From the NCBI RefSeq assembly GCF_003574085.1, contig NZ_QWKZ01000016.1, positions 1-37,446 on the forward strand: DNA of 37,446 nucleotides, read 5' to 3'. How positions within the stretch are numbered: position 1 is the first letter of the stretch; each line of letters begins with the position of its first letter. The stretch is from Meiothermus luteus. Lineage in GTDB: Bacteria > Deinococcota > Deinococci > Deinococcales > Thermaceae. A program made the translations under genes and the position numbers. Positions 16,584 through 24,307 of the stretch are shown one piece after another. Below the pieces are notes generated by a model, which worked only from the letters and a program-made list of their open reading frames with translations, did no database searches and was not told the DNA's origin.

Positions 16584-17541
16584 AGGCTTTTTCCCAGGTT
16601 TTCTAAGACCAAGCGGCTGGATGGCCCTGGTACTGTGCGGCCTGGTTTGGGCAGCCCCCAGCGACGGGCTCGAGCGACTACAGCCCGTAGGGAAAACCCC
16701 GGTTCGCGTGGTGACCACGGTCAACTTCGTCACCGACCTGGTGGAACAGGTAGGAGGCCAGCGGGTGCGGGTGCAGGGCCTGATGGGCCCGGGGGTGGAC
16801 CCGCACCTCTACAAGGCCTCCGCCGGAGATGTGCGGCGGCTGTTCCAGGCCGATCTGGTCTTCTACAGCGGGCTCCACCTAGAAGGCAAGATGGTAGAGC
16901 TGCTGGAAAAGCTGCCTAAGGCCATCGCCGTCACCGACGCCATACCCCGGGAGCGGTTGATCCGGCTGGAGGGGGGCCAGGGCCCCTACAGCTACGACCC
17001 TCATGTCTGGTTTGATGTCTCGCTGTGGAAGCTAACCGTAGGCCGGGTAGCTGCTGCCTTGAGCCGGGTGGACCCTGCCGGTGCTACCTACTACCAGGCC
17101 AACGCCAGGGCCTACACACAGCGGCTAGAGAGGCTAGACGCCTATATCCAGGGTCAGATTGCCCGAATCCCACCCCAGCAGCGGGTGCTCATCACGGCCC
17201 ACGACGCCTTCGCCTACTTTGGGCGCCGGTACGGGCTGGAGGTACGCGGCCTACAAGGGGTCTCCACTGTAGCCGAAGTGGGGACCCGGGATGTGCAGGA
17301 GTTGGCCCAGTTCATCGTCCAACGCCGCATCCGGGCCATCTTCGTGGAGTCCAGCGTGCCCCCCAGGACAATAGAGGCGGTCATCGCCGCCGCGCGGGCC
17401 CAAGGCTGGCGGGTAGAGCTGGGGGGGGAACTCTTCTCCGACGCGGCAGGCCCCCGCGGCACCCCCGAGGGGACCTATATAGGCATGCTGAAGCACAACG
17501 TCCGCACCATCGTGGCCGGGCTTCTAGGAGGGGCGCTATGA
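16576..17541 (+). CDS. troA: TroA-type metal ABC transporter substrate-binding protein
   Basis: Periplasmic cluster A-I solute-binding protein for Mn2+/Zn2+ (COG0803), 321 residues. A signal sequence spans about residues 12-27 ('SGWMALVLCGLVWAAP'); Met16 (16621) is an alternative start. Four metal ligands line up with Treponema TroA: His77 ('VDPHLYK'), His143 ('YDPHVWFD'), His209 ('LITAHDAFAYFGRRYGL') and Asp289 ('ELFSDA'). The stretch 'GLQGVSTVAEVGTRDVQELAQFI' and 'AIFVESSVPPRTIEAV' are also TroA-like. There is no His-rich loop of the ZnuA type, which argues against a dedicated zinc importer. The ATG overlaps the regulator stop by 8 bp, and its own stop overlaps the ATPase start (ATGA), so the operon is tightly coupled. 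Confidence 0.93.
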   Translation: MPRGFFPGFLRPSGWMALVLCGLVWAAPSDGLERLQPVGKTPVRVVTTVNFVTDLVEQVGGQRVRVQGLMGPGVDPHLYKASAGDVRRLFQADLVFYSGLHLEGKMVELLEKLPKAIAVTDAIPRERLIRLEGGQGPYSYDPHVWFDVSLWKLTVGRVAAALSRVDPAGATYYQANARAYTQRLERLDAYIQGQIARIPPQQRVLITAHDAFAYFGRRYGLEVRGLQGVSTVAEVGTRDVQELAQFIVQRRIRAIFVESSVPPRTIEAVIAAARAQGWRVELGGELFSDAAGPRGTPEGTYIGMLKHNVRTIVAGLLGGAL

Positions 17542-18302
17542 ACCCTCCCCCCCTGGAAATCCTAGACCTGACCGTAATCTACCGCGAGAAGCCGGTGCTG
17601 TGGGACGTGGACTTAGCCATCCCCGAGGGCCGGCTCTGCGCCATCGTGGGCCCCAACGGGGCAGGCAAGTCCACCCTGATCAAGGCCGCCTTGGGCATGG
17701 TCCCCAAGGCCTCCGGACGGGTGCGCTTCTTCGGCCAACCCCTAGAACTGAGCCGAAAGCGCATTGCCTACGTGCCTCAGCGCACCTCCGTGGACTGGGA
17801 CTTTCCCACCCACGTGCTGGACGTGGTCATGATGGGGCTTTACGGCCGCTTGGGCTGGTTCCGGCGGCCGGGCAGGGAGGAGCGGGAGGCTGCCATGGAG
17901 GCCCTAAGGCAGGTGGCCTTGAGCGACCTGGCCCACCGACAAATCTCCGAACTCTCTGGGGGCCAGCAACAGCGGGTCTTCCTGGCACGGGCTTTGGTCC
18001 AAAACGCCGACCTCTACTTCATGGACGAGCCATTTGCCGGGGTGGACGCGGTCACCGAGGAGGCCATCCTGAGGGTCTTAGAAGGGCTAAAGGCCCAGGG
18101 AAAAACCGTGGTGGTCGTGCATCACGACCTGCAAACGGTGCGGGACTACTTTGACCACCTGACCCTCCTCAATGTGCAGGTCATCGCCAGTGGCCCGATG
18201 GAGACTACCTTCACCCCGCACAACCTGGAGCGCACCTACGGCAAGCAACCCCTCCTTGAGCTCGAGGGGTGGGCCAAGCCAGAGCAAGCATGGAACTCCT
18301 AA
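17538..18302 (+). CDS. troB: Metal ABC transporter ATPase TroB-like
   Basis: Nucleotide-binding subunit of the metal importer, 254 residues. Start: ATG 17538 with AGGAGGGG upstream (17526-17533) and a 4-bp ATGA overlap with the troA-like gene; the frame is open further upstream but that part is only a shadow of troA. Motifs: Walker A 'GPNGAGKST' (38-46), Q-loop 'YVPQRT' (79-83), ABC signature 'LSGGQQQR' (139-146), Walker B 'DLYFMDEP' (158-165), D-loop, and the H-loop in 'VVVVHHDL'. All are intact. The last 13 bp overlap the first permease gene. Confidence 0.94.
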   Translation: MNPPPLEILDLTVIYREKPVLWDVDLAIPEGRLCAIVGPNGAGKSTLIKAALGMVPKASGRVRFFGQPLELSRKRIAYVPQRTSVDWDFPTHVLDVVMMGLYGRLGWFRRPGREEREAAMEALRQVALSDLAHRQISELSGGQQQRVFLARALVQNADLYFMDEPFAGVDAVTEEAILRVLEGLKAQGKTVVVVHHDLQTVRDYFDHLTLLNVQVIASGPMETTFTPHNLERTYGKQPLLELEGWAKPEQAWNS

Positions 18303-19402
18303 GCCAGCTCTTTATTGACTACACCCTCCGCAACGTCGCCCTAGGCTCAGCCTTGCTGGGCCTCATCGGTGGGGTGCTGGGCGCTTTTGCCCTCCTGCGC
18401 CAGCAAAGCCTGCTCGGCGATGTACTGGCCCACGCGGCCCTGCCGGGCATCTGCCTGGCCTTCCTGCTCACCGGCTCCAAAACCCCCTCACTGCTGCTCC
18501 TGGGGGGAGGCCTGGCTGGGTGGGTCGCTGCCCTGGGGGTTCTGGCCGTGCTCCGCCACACCCGCTTACCTCAGGACGCCGCCTTGGGGGTGGCGCTTTC
18601 CAGCTTCTTTGGCCTAGGGATAGCCCTGCTCACCTTCATCCAGCACAACCACCAGGGCAATCCGGCCGGCCTTGACCGCTTCATCTTTGGCCAGGCCGCC
18701 AGCCTGCTCGGCTCGGACGTGCTGGGTTTTGCGCTCCTAGGGGGAGTCGTCTTGGCCCTGGTGGGGCTTTTCTACAAGGAGTTCAAGCTCATCTCCTTTG
18801 ACCCTGACTACGCGACCAGCCTGGGCCTTCCCACGAGGGGGCTGGGCATCCTGCTCACCTCGCTCATCGTGCTGGCGGTGATGGTAGGCCTACAGACGGT
18901 GGGGGTGGTGCTGATGGCCGCGATGCTCATCGCCCCCGCCGCGGCCGCCCGGCAGTGGACCAACCGGTTGGGCCGGATGGTGGCCCTCTCAGGGCTACTG
19001 GGGGCTTTGGCCGGGGTTGCCGGGGCGCTCCTTTCGGCCAGCCGCGAGAACCTGCCCACCGGCCCCTTGGTGGTCCTATCCATTACCGCGGTGGTGGTTT
19101 TCTCGCTGTTCTTCGCTCCTTTGCGGGGGCTATTCTGGCAAGGGCTGCGCAACCAGCAAAACCGACGTCGGACGGAGCTGGAACGCCTCCTCCTAGACGC
19201 CCATCTACTCGCCAACCACGGGCGCCTCAACCCTGAGGAACTAGCCCTGCACCGTGGGGAACCCCTCCCAAAGGCCCGGCGCCATCTGGACTTCCTGAAG
19301 GCCCAAGGGTGGGTAGAGCCCAAAGAGGGAGGCTTCCAGTTCACCGAGCCGGGCCTGCAAAAAGCCCTAGCCCTCAAGGAGACCCTGCGCCTAAGGAGCT
19401 GA
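18290..19402 (+). CDS. troC: Metal ABC transporter permease with C-terminal winged-helix-like domain (TroC-like)
   Basis: Integral membrane subunit of the Mn/Zn importer, 370 residues from ATG 18290; an in-frame start at 18269 would overlap troB more deeply. Residues 14-280 contain about eight hydrophobic segments typical of the ABC-3 family, with conserved 'QSLLGDVLAHAALPG' (39-53) and 'TVGVVLMAAMLIAPAAAA' (203-220). Beyond the usual permease end, residues about 290-365 are soluble: a helix-rich stretch followed by 'LPKARRHLDFLKAQGWVEPKEGG' and 'FTEPGLQKAL', which reads like the recognition helix and wing of a DtxR-type winged helix. A comparable extension is known in B. subtilis MntC and the chlamydial YtgCR fusion. 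It is separated from the next permease gene by 1 bp. Confidence 0.9.
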   Translation: MELLSQLFIDYTLRNVALGSALLGLIGGVLGAFALLRQQSLLGDVLAHAALPGICLAFLLTGSKTPSLLLLGGGLAGWVAALGVLAVLRHTRLPQDAALGVALSSFFGLGIALLTFIQHNHQGNPAGLDRFIFGQAASLLGSDVLGFALLGGVVLALVGLFYKEFKLISFDPDYATSLGLPTRGLGILLTSLIVLAVMVGLQTVGVVLMAAMLIAPAAAARQWTNRLGRMVALSGLLGALAGVAGALLSASRENLPTGPLVVLSITAVVVFSLFFAPLRGLFWQGLRNQQNRRRTELERLLLDAHLLANHGRLNPEELALHRGEPLPKARRHLDFLKAQGWVEPKEGGFQFTEPGLQKALALKETLRLRS

Positions 19403-19403
19403 G

Positions 19404-20459
19404 ATGAACCCTGACCTGGTCATTCTCCTCACCGCTGTTCTGGTTTCCACTGCCTCGGCGCTTTTGGGCAGCTTTTTGGTGCTGCGCCGCATGGCCCTGG
19501 TCTCCGATGCCATATCCCATGCGGTGCTGCCCGGCATTGTGCTGGCCTACTGGCTCTCAGGAGGCAAGGCCACCCTGCCAGCCCTGCTGGGAGCAGCCGG
19601 CTCAGGCCTCCTCACGGTGAGCCTGGTGGAGTGGCTCACCCGCACCGGCCGAGTTAAAAACGACGCAGCCATCGGCATTGTTTTCCCGGCCCTCTTCAGC
19701 CTAGGGGTGCTTTGGGTCTCCCTTTCCTTCCGCAACGTCCACCTAGACCTGGATGCGGTGCTCTACGGCGAAATCGCCTACGCCCCTTTCAACACCCTCG
19801 AGCTCTGGGGTCTGAGCCTGCCCGAGTCGTGGCTGGTGATGGGGGGGTTGGCGCTTTTGAACCTACTGTTCGTACTCCTCTTTTACAAGGAGCTCAAGCT
19901 CTCCACCTTTGACCCCAGCCTGGCCGCTGCGCTGGGTTTCAGCCCTGGGGTCTTGCACTACGCCCTCATGGCCCTGGTTTCCTTGACCACTGTGGGGGCC
20001 TTTCAGTCGGTAGGGGCCATCCTGATCGTGGCCTTTCTAATCATCCCTCCAGCCACCGCCTACCTCCTCACCCACCGCTTGCCGGCCCTGCTCAGCCTGG
20101 CGGTGGGGATAGGAGTCTTCTCCAGCCTGCTGGGCTATCTCCTGGCGGTATGGATGGATGCTTCCATTGCCGGCATGATGGCCACGGTGGCCGGCGGATG
20201 CTTCGTCCTGGCCTCTCTCTTCTCCCCCACCCAGGGCTACCTCACCACCCGCCTCCGCCGCAGGCAGCAGCGGCTCGAGGTCACCGCCCGGCTGTTGGTG
20301 ACCCACCTGGCCCACCACCAGACCCCCGTGCCTGAAGAGGAGATACGGGAGGAATTTGGCTGGGATGCCCGGTTTCTCCAACAGGTAAAGCAGAAGGCTT
20401 TGCGGGAGGGTTGGCTCGAGGCGAGCGAGCAGGGCCTCACCCCCAGCAGTAAAAAATAA
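19404..20459 (+). CDS. troD: Second metal ABC transporter permease with C-terminal extension (TroD-like)
   Basis: Partner permease, 351 residues; the two permeases probably form the heterodimeric channel. Start ATG 19404 with AAGGAG 5 nt upstream. Residues 5-275 hold about eight membrane segments with family motifs 'RMALVSDAISHAVLPG' (29-44) and 'VGAILIVAFLIIPPATAYLL' (203-222). Residues about 288-351 are soluble and basic-to-mixed: 'LLVTHLAHHQTPVPEEEIREEFG' then 'RFLQQVKQKALREGWLEASEQGLTP', which resembles a shorter winged-helix with the wing nearly lost. The gene is last in the regulator-troABCD order and stops 15 bp before the convergent lipoprotein gene; I see no clear terminator in that gap. 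Confidence 0.9.
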   Translation: MNPDLVILLTAVLVSTASALLGSFLVLRRMALVSDAISHAVLPGIVLAYWLSGGKATLPALLGAAGSGLLTVSLVEWLTRTGRVKNDAAIGIVFPALFSLGVLWVSLSFRNVHLDLDAVLYGEIAYAPFNTLELWGLSLPESWLVMGGLALLNLLFVLLFYKELKLSTFDPSLAAALGFSPGVLHYALMALVSLTTVGAFQSVGAILIVAFLIIPPATAYLLTHRLPALLSLAVGIGVFSSLLGYLLAVWMDASIAGMMATVAGGCFVLASLFSPTQGYLTTRLRRRQQRLEVTARLLVTHLAHHQTPVPEEEIREEFGWDARFLQQVKQKALREGWLEASEQGLTPSSKK

Positions 20460-20474
20460 CGTCCGCAAAAACCC

Positions 20475-21125
20475 CTACCGGCTTACCACCTGGCTGGTGC
20501 GGTTCCCGGCAGCATCCACCGCGATAATCGTCACCTGCCTCACCGGCACCTCCACGTAAAAGCTCACCTCCTTGCCTTTGGGCAAGGAGAGGGGGTTGTA
20601 GCGGTTGTTGTACTGCAGGGTCACCCGGTCCACCCCCGTGTCGTCGAGCACCCGGCCGGATATCTGCAGAACGGAAGCGGTGCGGGCAGGGATTTCCTGC
20701 TCGGTTCCGTCGGGCAGGGTGCGTTTTTGGGCAGGCTGCACCACCGTAACCAGCCGCTCAACCCGCTCAACCAAAATCTGCGGCGGCCGGGCGTCTAGCA
20801 CCAAAGGCAGCCGCACCGTGCGGGTCTGGCCGTGGACGTCGGCGGCCTCTACCCTTACCTCCACCTGTCCGGACTGCGGGGCCTGCACGCGAAAGCTGAA
20901 GCGCACCAACTTCTGCCCTCGGCTGGCCTCGGGCAGCACCTCCTCCCCAGAGGCCTTGATGCTTTGCACACCGGAATCGTCCAGCACGTATCCTTGAACC
21001 TGAAAGGAGCGCTGGGAGATTACGCCGCTTTTGGGCTGGGTAATGCCGATTAGGGGTGGCTGGGTGTCGGCAGACCGGGTGCAGGCCGCAAGGAGAAGCA
21101 AAAGGAAAAGGGGCGCATACCGCAC
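20475..21125 (-). CDS. Exported lipoprotein with two Ig-like/cadherin-like beta domains
   Basis: Predicted outer-face or periplasmic lipoprotein, 216 residues. Signal peptide with lipobox 'LLLAACT' (Cys15). Two similar beta-sandwich-like units follow: the first from about residue 22 ('PPLIGITQPKSGVISQRSFQVQGYVLDDSGVQSIKASG') and the second from about residue 115 ('PPQILVERVERL' through 'ISGRVLDDTGVDRVTL' to 'IIAVDAAGNRTSQVV'). The repeated 'G.VLDD(S/T)GV..' motif and 'DAAGN' ending are typical of bacterial Ig-like/cadherin-like folds used in surface proteins. The start codon is GTG at 21125, 6 nt after a TAGGAT box. The function is unknown; binding or structural roles at the envelope are plausible. 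Confidence 0.7.
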   Translation of the reverse strand: MRYAPLFLLLLLAACTRSADTQPPLIGITQPKSGVISQRSFQVQGYVLDDSGVQSIKASGEEVLPEASRGQKLVRFSFRVQAPQSGQVEVRVEAADVHGQTRTVRLPLVLDARPPQILVERVERLVTVVQPAQKRTLPDGTEQEIPARTASVLQISGRVLDDTGVDRVTLQYNNRYNPLSLPKGKEVSFYVEVPVRQVTIIAVDAAGNRTSQVVSR

Positions 21126-21131
21126 CCCCTT

Positions 21132-21137
21132 ATCCTA
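21132..21137 (-). promoter_or_regulatory. -10 box of the lipoprotein gene (leaderless GTG start)
   Basis: TAGGAT on the minus strand, 6 nt before the GTG at 21125. Confidence 0.4.
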
Positions 21138-21145
21138 GCAGGCCC

Positions 21146-21607
21146 CTAGGGCCGGAAGATTAGGCCCGCTCGAGCGCTGAAACCCAGCCCCCCAATCACC
21201 CCAGAAAGCCCGCCTAGACCAAAGCCAAAACCGCCCTGCAGTTCGCCATAGACGCTAAAAGGCTGCATAGGAAAGGCGTACTCAACCCCCGCCAGGACGT
21301 GCGGGAACAGGTGGATTCCGCTGTTCCCCGAAATGACCCAGAAGCCCACTGAGGCCCCCGCCCCGGCGTACCAGCTCAGGTCAAAGCCCGGAGCAACCGG
21401 GAAAGCCTGCTCAAAGGCGATGAAGTCGGCTCCGGCAGCCAGACCCGCAAAGGCCATACCCCCACCCAGACGGAAGCCGCTAAGCTGGTATTGCGCACCA
21501 ATCCAGGTGGGCCAGCCCGAGTAAATACCAAACCCATCCGACTGGGCCTTGCCCACCGAGGCCACCGCCAAAACCAACAACAAAACCAGCGGAACCCAAC
21601 GCTTCAT
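21146..21607 (-). CDS. Small exported Gly-rich beta-barrel-like protein
   Basis: Predicted outer-membrane or periplasmic protein of 153 residues with a clear signal peptide ('VPLVLLLVLAVASVGKA', cleavage about residue 21-22). The mature part alternates short amphipathic strands rich in Gly, Ala, Phe and Tyr ('GWPTWIGAQYQLSGFRLGGGMAF', 'LSWYAGAGASVGFWVI', 'FSVYGELQGGFGFGLGGLSG') and ends in 'ARAGLIFRP', a terminal strand of the type seen in small outer-membrane barrels. I do not recognise a specific family. The start ATG 21607 has a good GGAGGTGA ribosome binding site and an extended -10 TGGTAAACT about 20 nt upstream. It could equally be a porin-like or adhesin-like filler protein. Confidence 0.65.
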   Translation of the reverse strand: MKRWVPLVLLLVLAVASVGKAQSDGFGIYSGWPTWIGAQYQLSGFRLGGGMAFAGLAAGADFIAFEQAFPVAPGFDLSWYAGAGASVGFWVISGNSGIHLFPHVLAGVEYAFPMQPFSVYGELQGGFGFGLGGLSGVIGGLGFSARAGLIFRP

Positions 21608-21627
21608 AACTTTTCACCTCCAGCGTC

Positions 21628-21633
21628 AGTTTA
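21628..21633 (-). promoter_or_regulatory. Extended -10 box of the small barrel-like gene
   Basis: TAAACT on the minus strand preceded by TG-N (TGGTAAACT), about 20 nt before the ATG at 21607. No good -35 is visible, which fits an extended -10 promoter. Confidence 0.4.
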
Positions 21634-21703
21634 CCATGACCCCAGGGCCGAACACCCCACGCGGAACAACCGCCCACTAGCCAAAGACTGCCTTTACGGG
21701 CGC

Positions 21704-22846
21704 TCAGGTGGTGTACAGCGCGTTGATGCGAACATACTCCTCAGTGAGGTCGCAACCCCAGGCCATCCCCTGCCCTTCCCCCAGGCCCAGGTCCGCCTCC
21801 ACCAGCACCTCCTCAGCCCGCATGGCCTGGCTGGCCTGGGCTCGGTCAAACTCCAGCACCCGCCCGTCGTAAAGGAGGATGCCCTGAAGGGCTATGCGCA
21901 CCCTGTCCACCTGGAAGGCCACCCCCGCTTTGCCCAAGGCCATCATGATGCGACCCCAGTTGGGGTCGTTGCCGTAAAGGGCGCTCTTCCAAAGCGGGCT
22001 GGCAGCAACCGCTAGGGCTGCTTTACGGGCCTCGGCGTCGTTGATGGCCCCGGTTACCCTCACGGTGAGCAGCTTGGTGGCCCCTTCCCCATCCCGGGCC
22101 AGCTTGCGGGCCAGCTCCACCGCCACCCTTTCCACAGCCTCCCAGAACTCCTCGAGGTCCACCGGCCCCGCCGCTCCATTCGCCATAAGCACCGCCATAT
22201 CGTTGGTGGAGGTGTCGGTGTCCACCGTAACCTGGTTGAAGCTCCGGTCCACCACCCCCTTCCAGCCCCGGCGCAGCTCTTCTTGGGGCACCGCCGCGTC
22301 CGAAACGATGTAGGCCAGCATGGTGGCCATGTTGGGGGCAATCATCCCGCTGCCCTTGCACACCCCCACCACCCGGGCTCCGCTGGACAGAGTGGCCTCC
22401 GCCAACTTGGGTACCAGGTCGGTGGTCATGATGGCCTCCACGAAAGGGTTGGCCTCTGGCCCAAGCTGAATTCGGGGCAGGCCTGCCGCTACCTTCTCCA
22501 GCGGCAAGGGCTGGCCTATAACCCCCGTGGAGCCGGTCAAGACCGACTCAGGGGCCAGCTGCAACCGCTCCGCCGCCAGCTCAGCCATGCGCCGGTCCGC
22601 CCAGAAGCCTGCCTCGCCGGTGGCGCAATTGGCGTTGCCCGCGTTGACCACAACCGCTTGCAGGGGCTGCCCCGAGGCGAGCAGTTCCCGCCCCCTGAGC
22701 ACACAGGGTGCAGCCGCCCGGTTTAGGGTACCCACAAAAGCCCAAGCGCAAGGCATCCCCGAAACAAGCAGGGCCAGGTCGGGCCGGCCGGAGGGTTTGA
22801 TGCCAGCTTGGGTCGCACCCGCCCGAAAACCAATCGGAAGCCGCAT
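21704..22846 (-). CDS. argJ: Bifunctional ornithine acetyltransferase/N-acetylglutamate synthase ArgJ
   Basis: Arginine biosynthesis enzyme transferring the acetyl group from N-acetylornithine to glutamate, cytoplasmic; 380 residues, usual length. The self-cleavage site is visible as '[14 protein letters not shown]', with scissile bond before Thr175, which becomes the nucleophile of the beta chain. The oxyanion-hole region '[10 protein letters not shown]' (103-112) and C-terminal beta-chain motifs '[15 protein letters not shown]', 'GDGEGATKL'-like 'RDGEGATKL' and '[15 protein letters not shown]' are intact. Whether it is also able to use acetyl-CoA (bifunctional) cannot be read directly. The ATG 22846 lies 6 nt after a TATGCT box. 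No other arg gene is adjacent. Confidence 0.96.
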   Translation of the reverse strand: MRLPIGFRAGATQAGIKPSGRPDLALLVSGMPCAWAFVGTLNRAAAPCVLRGRELLASGQPLQAVVVNAGNANCATGEAGFWADRRMAELAAERLQLAPESVLTGSTGVIGQPLPLEKVAAGLPRIQLGPEANPFVEAIMTTDLVPKLAEATLSSGARVVGVCKGSGMIAPNMATMLAYIVSDAAVPQEELRRGWKGVVDRSFNQVTVDTDTSTNDMAVLMANGAAGPVDLEEFWEAVERVAVELARKLARDGEGATKLLTVRVTGAINDAEARKAALAVAASPLWKSALYGNDPNWGRIMMALGKAGVAFQVDRVRIALQGILLYDGRVLEFDRAQASQAMRAEEVLVEADLGLGEGQGMAWGCDLTEEYVRINALYTT

Positions 22847-22852
22847 GGCAGC

Positions 22853-22858
22853 AGCATA
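22853..22858 (-). promoter_or_regulatory. -10 box of argJ (leaderless type)
   Basis: TATGCT on the minus strand, 6 nt before the ATG at 22846. Confidence 0.4.
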
Positions 22859-22895
22859 TCCCCTGGCCTAGGAATTGGCCAGGGGCGTCACGGGC

Positions 22896-23444
22896 TTAGG
22901 GGCCAGGCTCAATCAGGCCGTAGTTGCCGTCGCGGCGGCGGTAAATCACGTTAATCTCCTCGGTTTTGGCGTTGCGAAATACGAAGAAGTCGTGGCCCAG
23001 GGCCTCCATCTCAAAGGCCGCGTCCTCTGGGGTCATGGGCTTCATGTGAAAACGCTTGGTGCGAACGATGCGAGGGGCCTCTTCCTCCTCTTCCGGCTTT
23101 TCCCCGCTCGCGGCCACCACCCCTGAAGCGAGCTGGCGGGCGCGCTGAAAACGGCGCTCCTTGTAGCGCTTGAGCTGGTACTCAATGCGGTCTACCGCCC
23201 GGTCAATGGCCGCGTACATGTCGGGGTCGGCCTCCTCCACCCGCACGATACCCCCCGGGACGTTCACCTGGATTTCAGCCTTGGCCTTGCGCTCAACACG
23301 AGACCCCTGGGCCATGGAGAGCACCACCTTGGCCTCAGCGTTGTCGTCAAAGTGGCGGTCCAGCCGGGCCATCTTCTTGTCCAGGTAGTTTTTGAGGGCC
23401 TCGGTAATCTCAATTTGGCGACCAACCAGCTTGTAGACGTTCAT
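22896..23444 (-). CDS. hpf: Long-form ribosome hibernation promoting factor HPF
   Basis: Ribosome-associated factor that dimerises 70S ribosomes into 100S particles during slow growth or stress; 182 residues, the long form. The N-terminal domain (1-100, 'MNVYKLVGRQIEITEALKNYLDKKMARLDR' and 'AEIQVNVPGGIVRVEEADPDMYAAIDRAVDRIEYQLKRYK') binds the decoding centre. An acidic linker ('EKPEEEEEAP') joins it to the C-terminal dimerisation domain (about 125-182, 'KRFHMKPMTPEDAAFEMEALGHDFFVFRNAKTEEINVIYRR'). The start ATG 23444 has GGAGG 6 nt upstream. Its upstream gap is the longest in the window and probably carries the promoter and leader. Confidence 0.95.
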   Translation of the reverse strand: MNVYKLVGRQIEITEALKNYLDKKMARLDRHFDDNAEAKVVLSMAQGSRVERKAKAEIQVNVPGGIVRVEEADPDMYAAIDRAVDRIEYQLKRYKERRFQRARQLASGVVAASGEKPEEEEEAPRIVRTKRFHMKPMTPEDAAFEMEALGHDFFVFRNAKTEEINVIYRRRDGNYGLIEPGP

Positions 23445-23600
23445 ACTCGCCCTCCAGTCCTATGCAGCTCTCCAGGCTTTGGGTGTAGGGGCTGCCAGGC
23501 CGCCCCCCATCTGAGGTCTGGCCCTCTGAGCGCCCGCTCGCCTGGTAGCTCCATACTACCACCCCCAGGTGAGGGCGTTTTGTCCACCTAGGCGGGGCCC
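23445..23600. other. 156-bp intergenic region between ftsE and hpf
   Basis: No gene is visible. It contains a short perfect inverted repeat TGGTAG/CTACCA around CTCCATA, near 23546-23564. On the minus strand that hairpin includes TAGTAT, a possible -10 for hpf without a matching -35. No tRNA-like signature was seen. It could hold the hpf leader or a small RNA. Confidence 0.4.
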
Positions 23601-24284
23601 TCACAGACTGTAGCAGCCTTCTCGGTCATCCCGCACGAGCTGCCCCGACTTGAGCACCACCACCCGCTGGGGGTAGGCCTCCACCAGGTCCCGGGCATGG
23701 GTGGCCACGAGCACGGTGGCCCCTCGAGCGTGCACCGATTTGAAGATTTCCAACACCGCTAAGGCGTTGGCTGGGTCTAGGTTCCCGGTGGGCTCGTCGG
23801 CCAAGAGTACGGGGGGGTCCCCCACCAGGGCCCGGGCAATGGCCACCCGTTGGGCCTCACCCACGGAGAGCTCCTCCGGGTAGGCCCGCTTCTTGTGGAC
23901 CAGCCCTACCTGCCGCAACACCCGGGTTACCCGGGCCTCCCACTCCGGCCGGGCCACCCCCAACACCTGCAGGGCAAAGGTGAGGTTCTCCTCCACGGTC
24001 CGGTCCTTGAGCAAGCGGTGGTCTTGGAAGACCATCCCTATCCGGCGGCGGTGGAGGGCCACGCGGTCGCCCCGCAGGGCCTTGAGGTTCTCTCCCGCAA
24101 AGTACACGGCCCCCTGGGTGGGCTCGAGCCGCTTCAGAATCAAGCCCAGCAGGCTAGACTTACCCGCCCCCGAGTGGCCCACCAGGAAGACGAACTCTCC
24201 CTTCTTAATCTCCAAGTTCACATCAAAAAGGGCCTTGGTTCTGGTTCGGGGGTACTCCAGGGTCACCCGGTGGAAGTGAATCAT
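23601..24284 (-). CDS. ftsE: Cell division ATP-binding protein FtsE
   Basis: ABC-type ATPase that with the membrane protein FtsX activates peptidoglycan hydrolases during division; 227 residues. Visible motifs: 'MIHFHRVTLEYPRTRTKALFDVNLEIKKGEFVFLVGHSGAGKSSLL' (Walker A 'GHSGAGKSS'), 'GMVFQDHRLLKDRTVEENL' (Q-loop, with the FtsE-typical 'DHRLL'), Walker B 'PVLLADEPTGNLD', and H-loop 'VATHARDL'. The ABC signature reads 'LSVGEAQR' instead of LSGGE. Start ATG 24284 lies just behind a purine-rich GGAGGG and 8 nt behind a TAGGCT box. No ftsX follows: the next gene downstream is hpf, about 157 bp on, which is unusual for this family. LolD/MacB-type ATPases are the main alternative. Confidence 0.85.
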   Translation of the reverse strand: MIHFHRVTLEYPRTRTKALFDVNLEIKKGEFVFLVGHSGAGKSSLLGLILKRLEPTQGAVYFAGENLKALRGDRVALHRRRIGMVFQDHRLLKDRTVEENLTFALQVLGVARPEWEARVTRVLRQVGLVHKKRAYPEELSVGEAQRVAIARALVGDPPVLLADEPTGNLDPANALAVLEIFKSVHARGATVLVATHARDLVEAYPQRVVVLKSGQLVRDDREGCYSL

Positions 24285-24292
24285 CCCTCCAA

Positions 24293-24298
24293 AGCCTA
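24293..24298 (-). promoter_or_regulatory. -10 box of ftsE (near-leaderless)
   Basis: TAGGCT on the minus strand, 8 nt before the ATG at 24284, with GGAGGG between the two. Confidence 0.3.
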
Positions 24299-24307
24299 CA
24301 ACATCCC

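Noticed and set aside
17025-17537. Upstream extension of the troB-like frame
   Set aside because: It is an out-of-frame reading of troA; the true start is the ATG at 17538 with AGGAGGGG and a stop-start overlap.
20460-20474. Terminator sought between the convergent troD-like and lipoprotein genes
   Set aside because: The 15-bp gap has no stem followed by a T-run.
21608-21703. Looked for a tRNA or small RNA
   Set aside because: No T-arm or acceptor-like pattern; only promoter-like sequence for the adjacent gene was seen.
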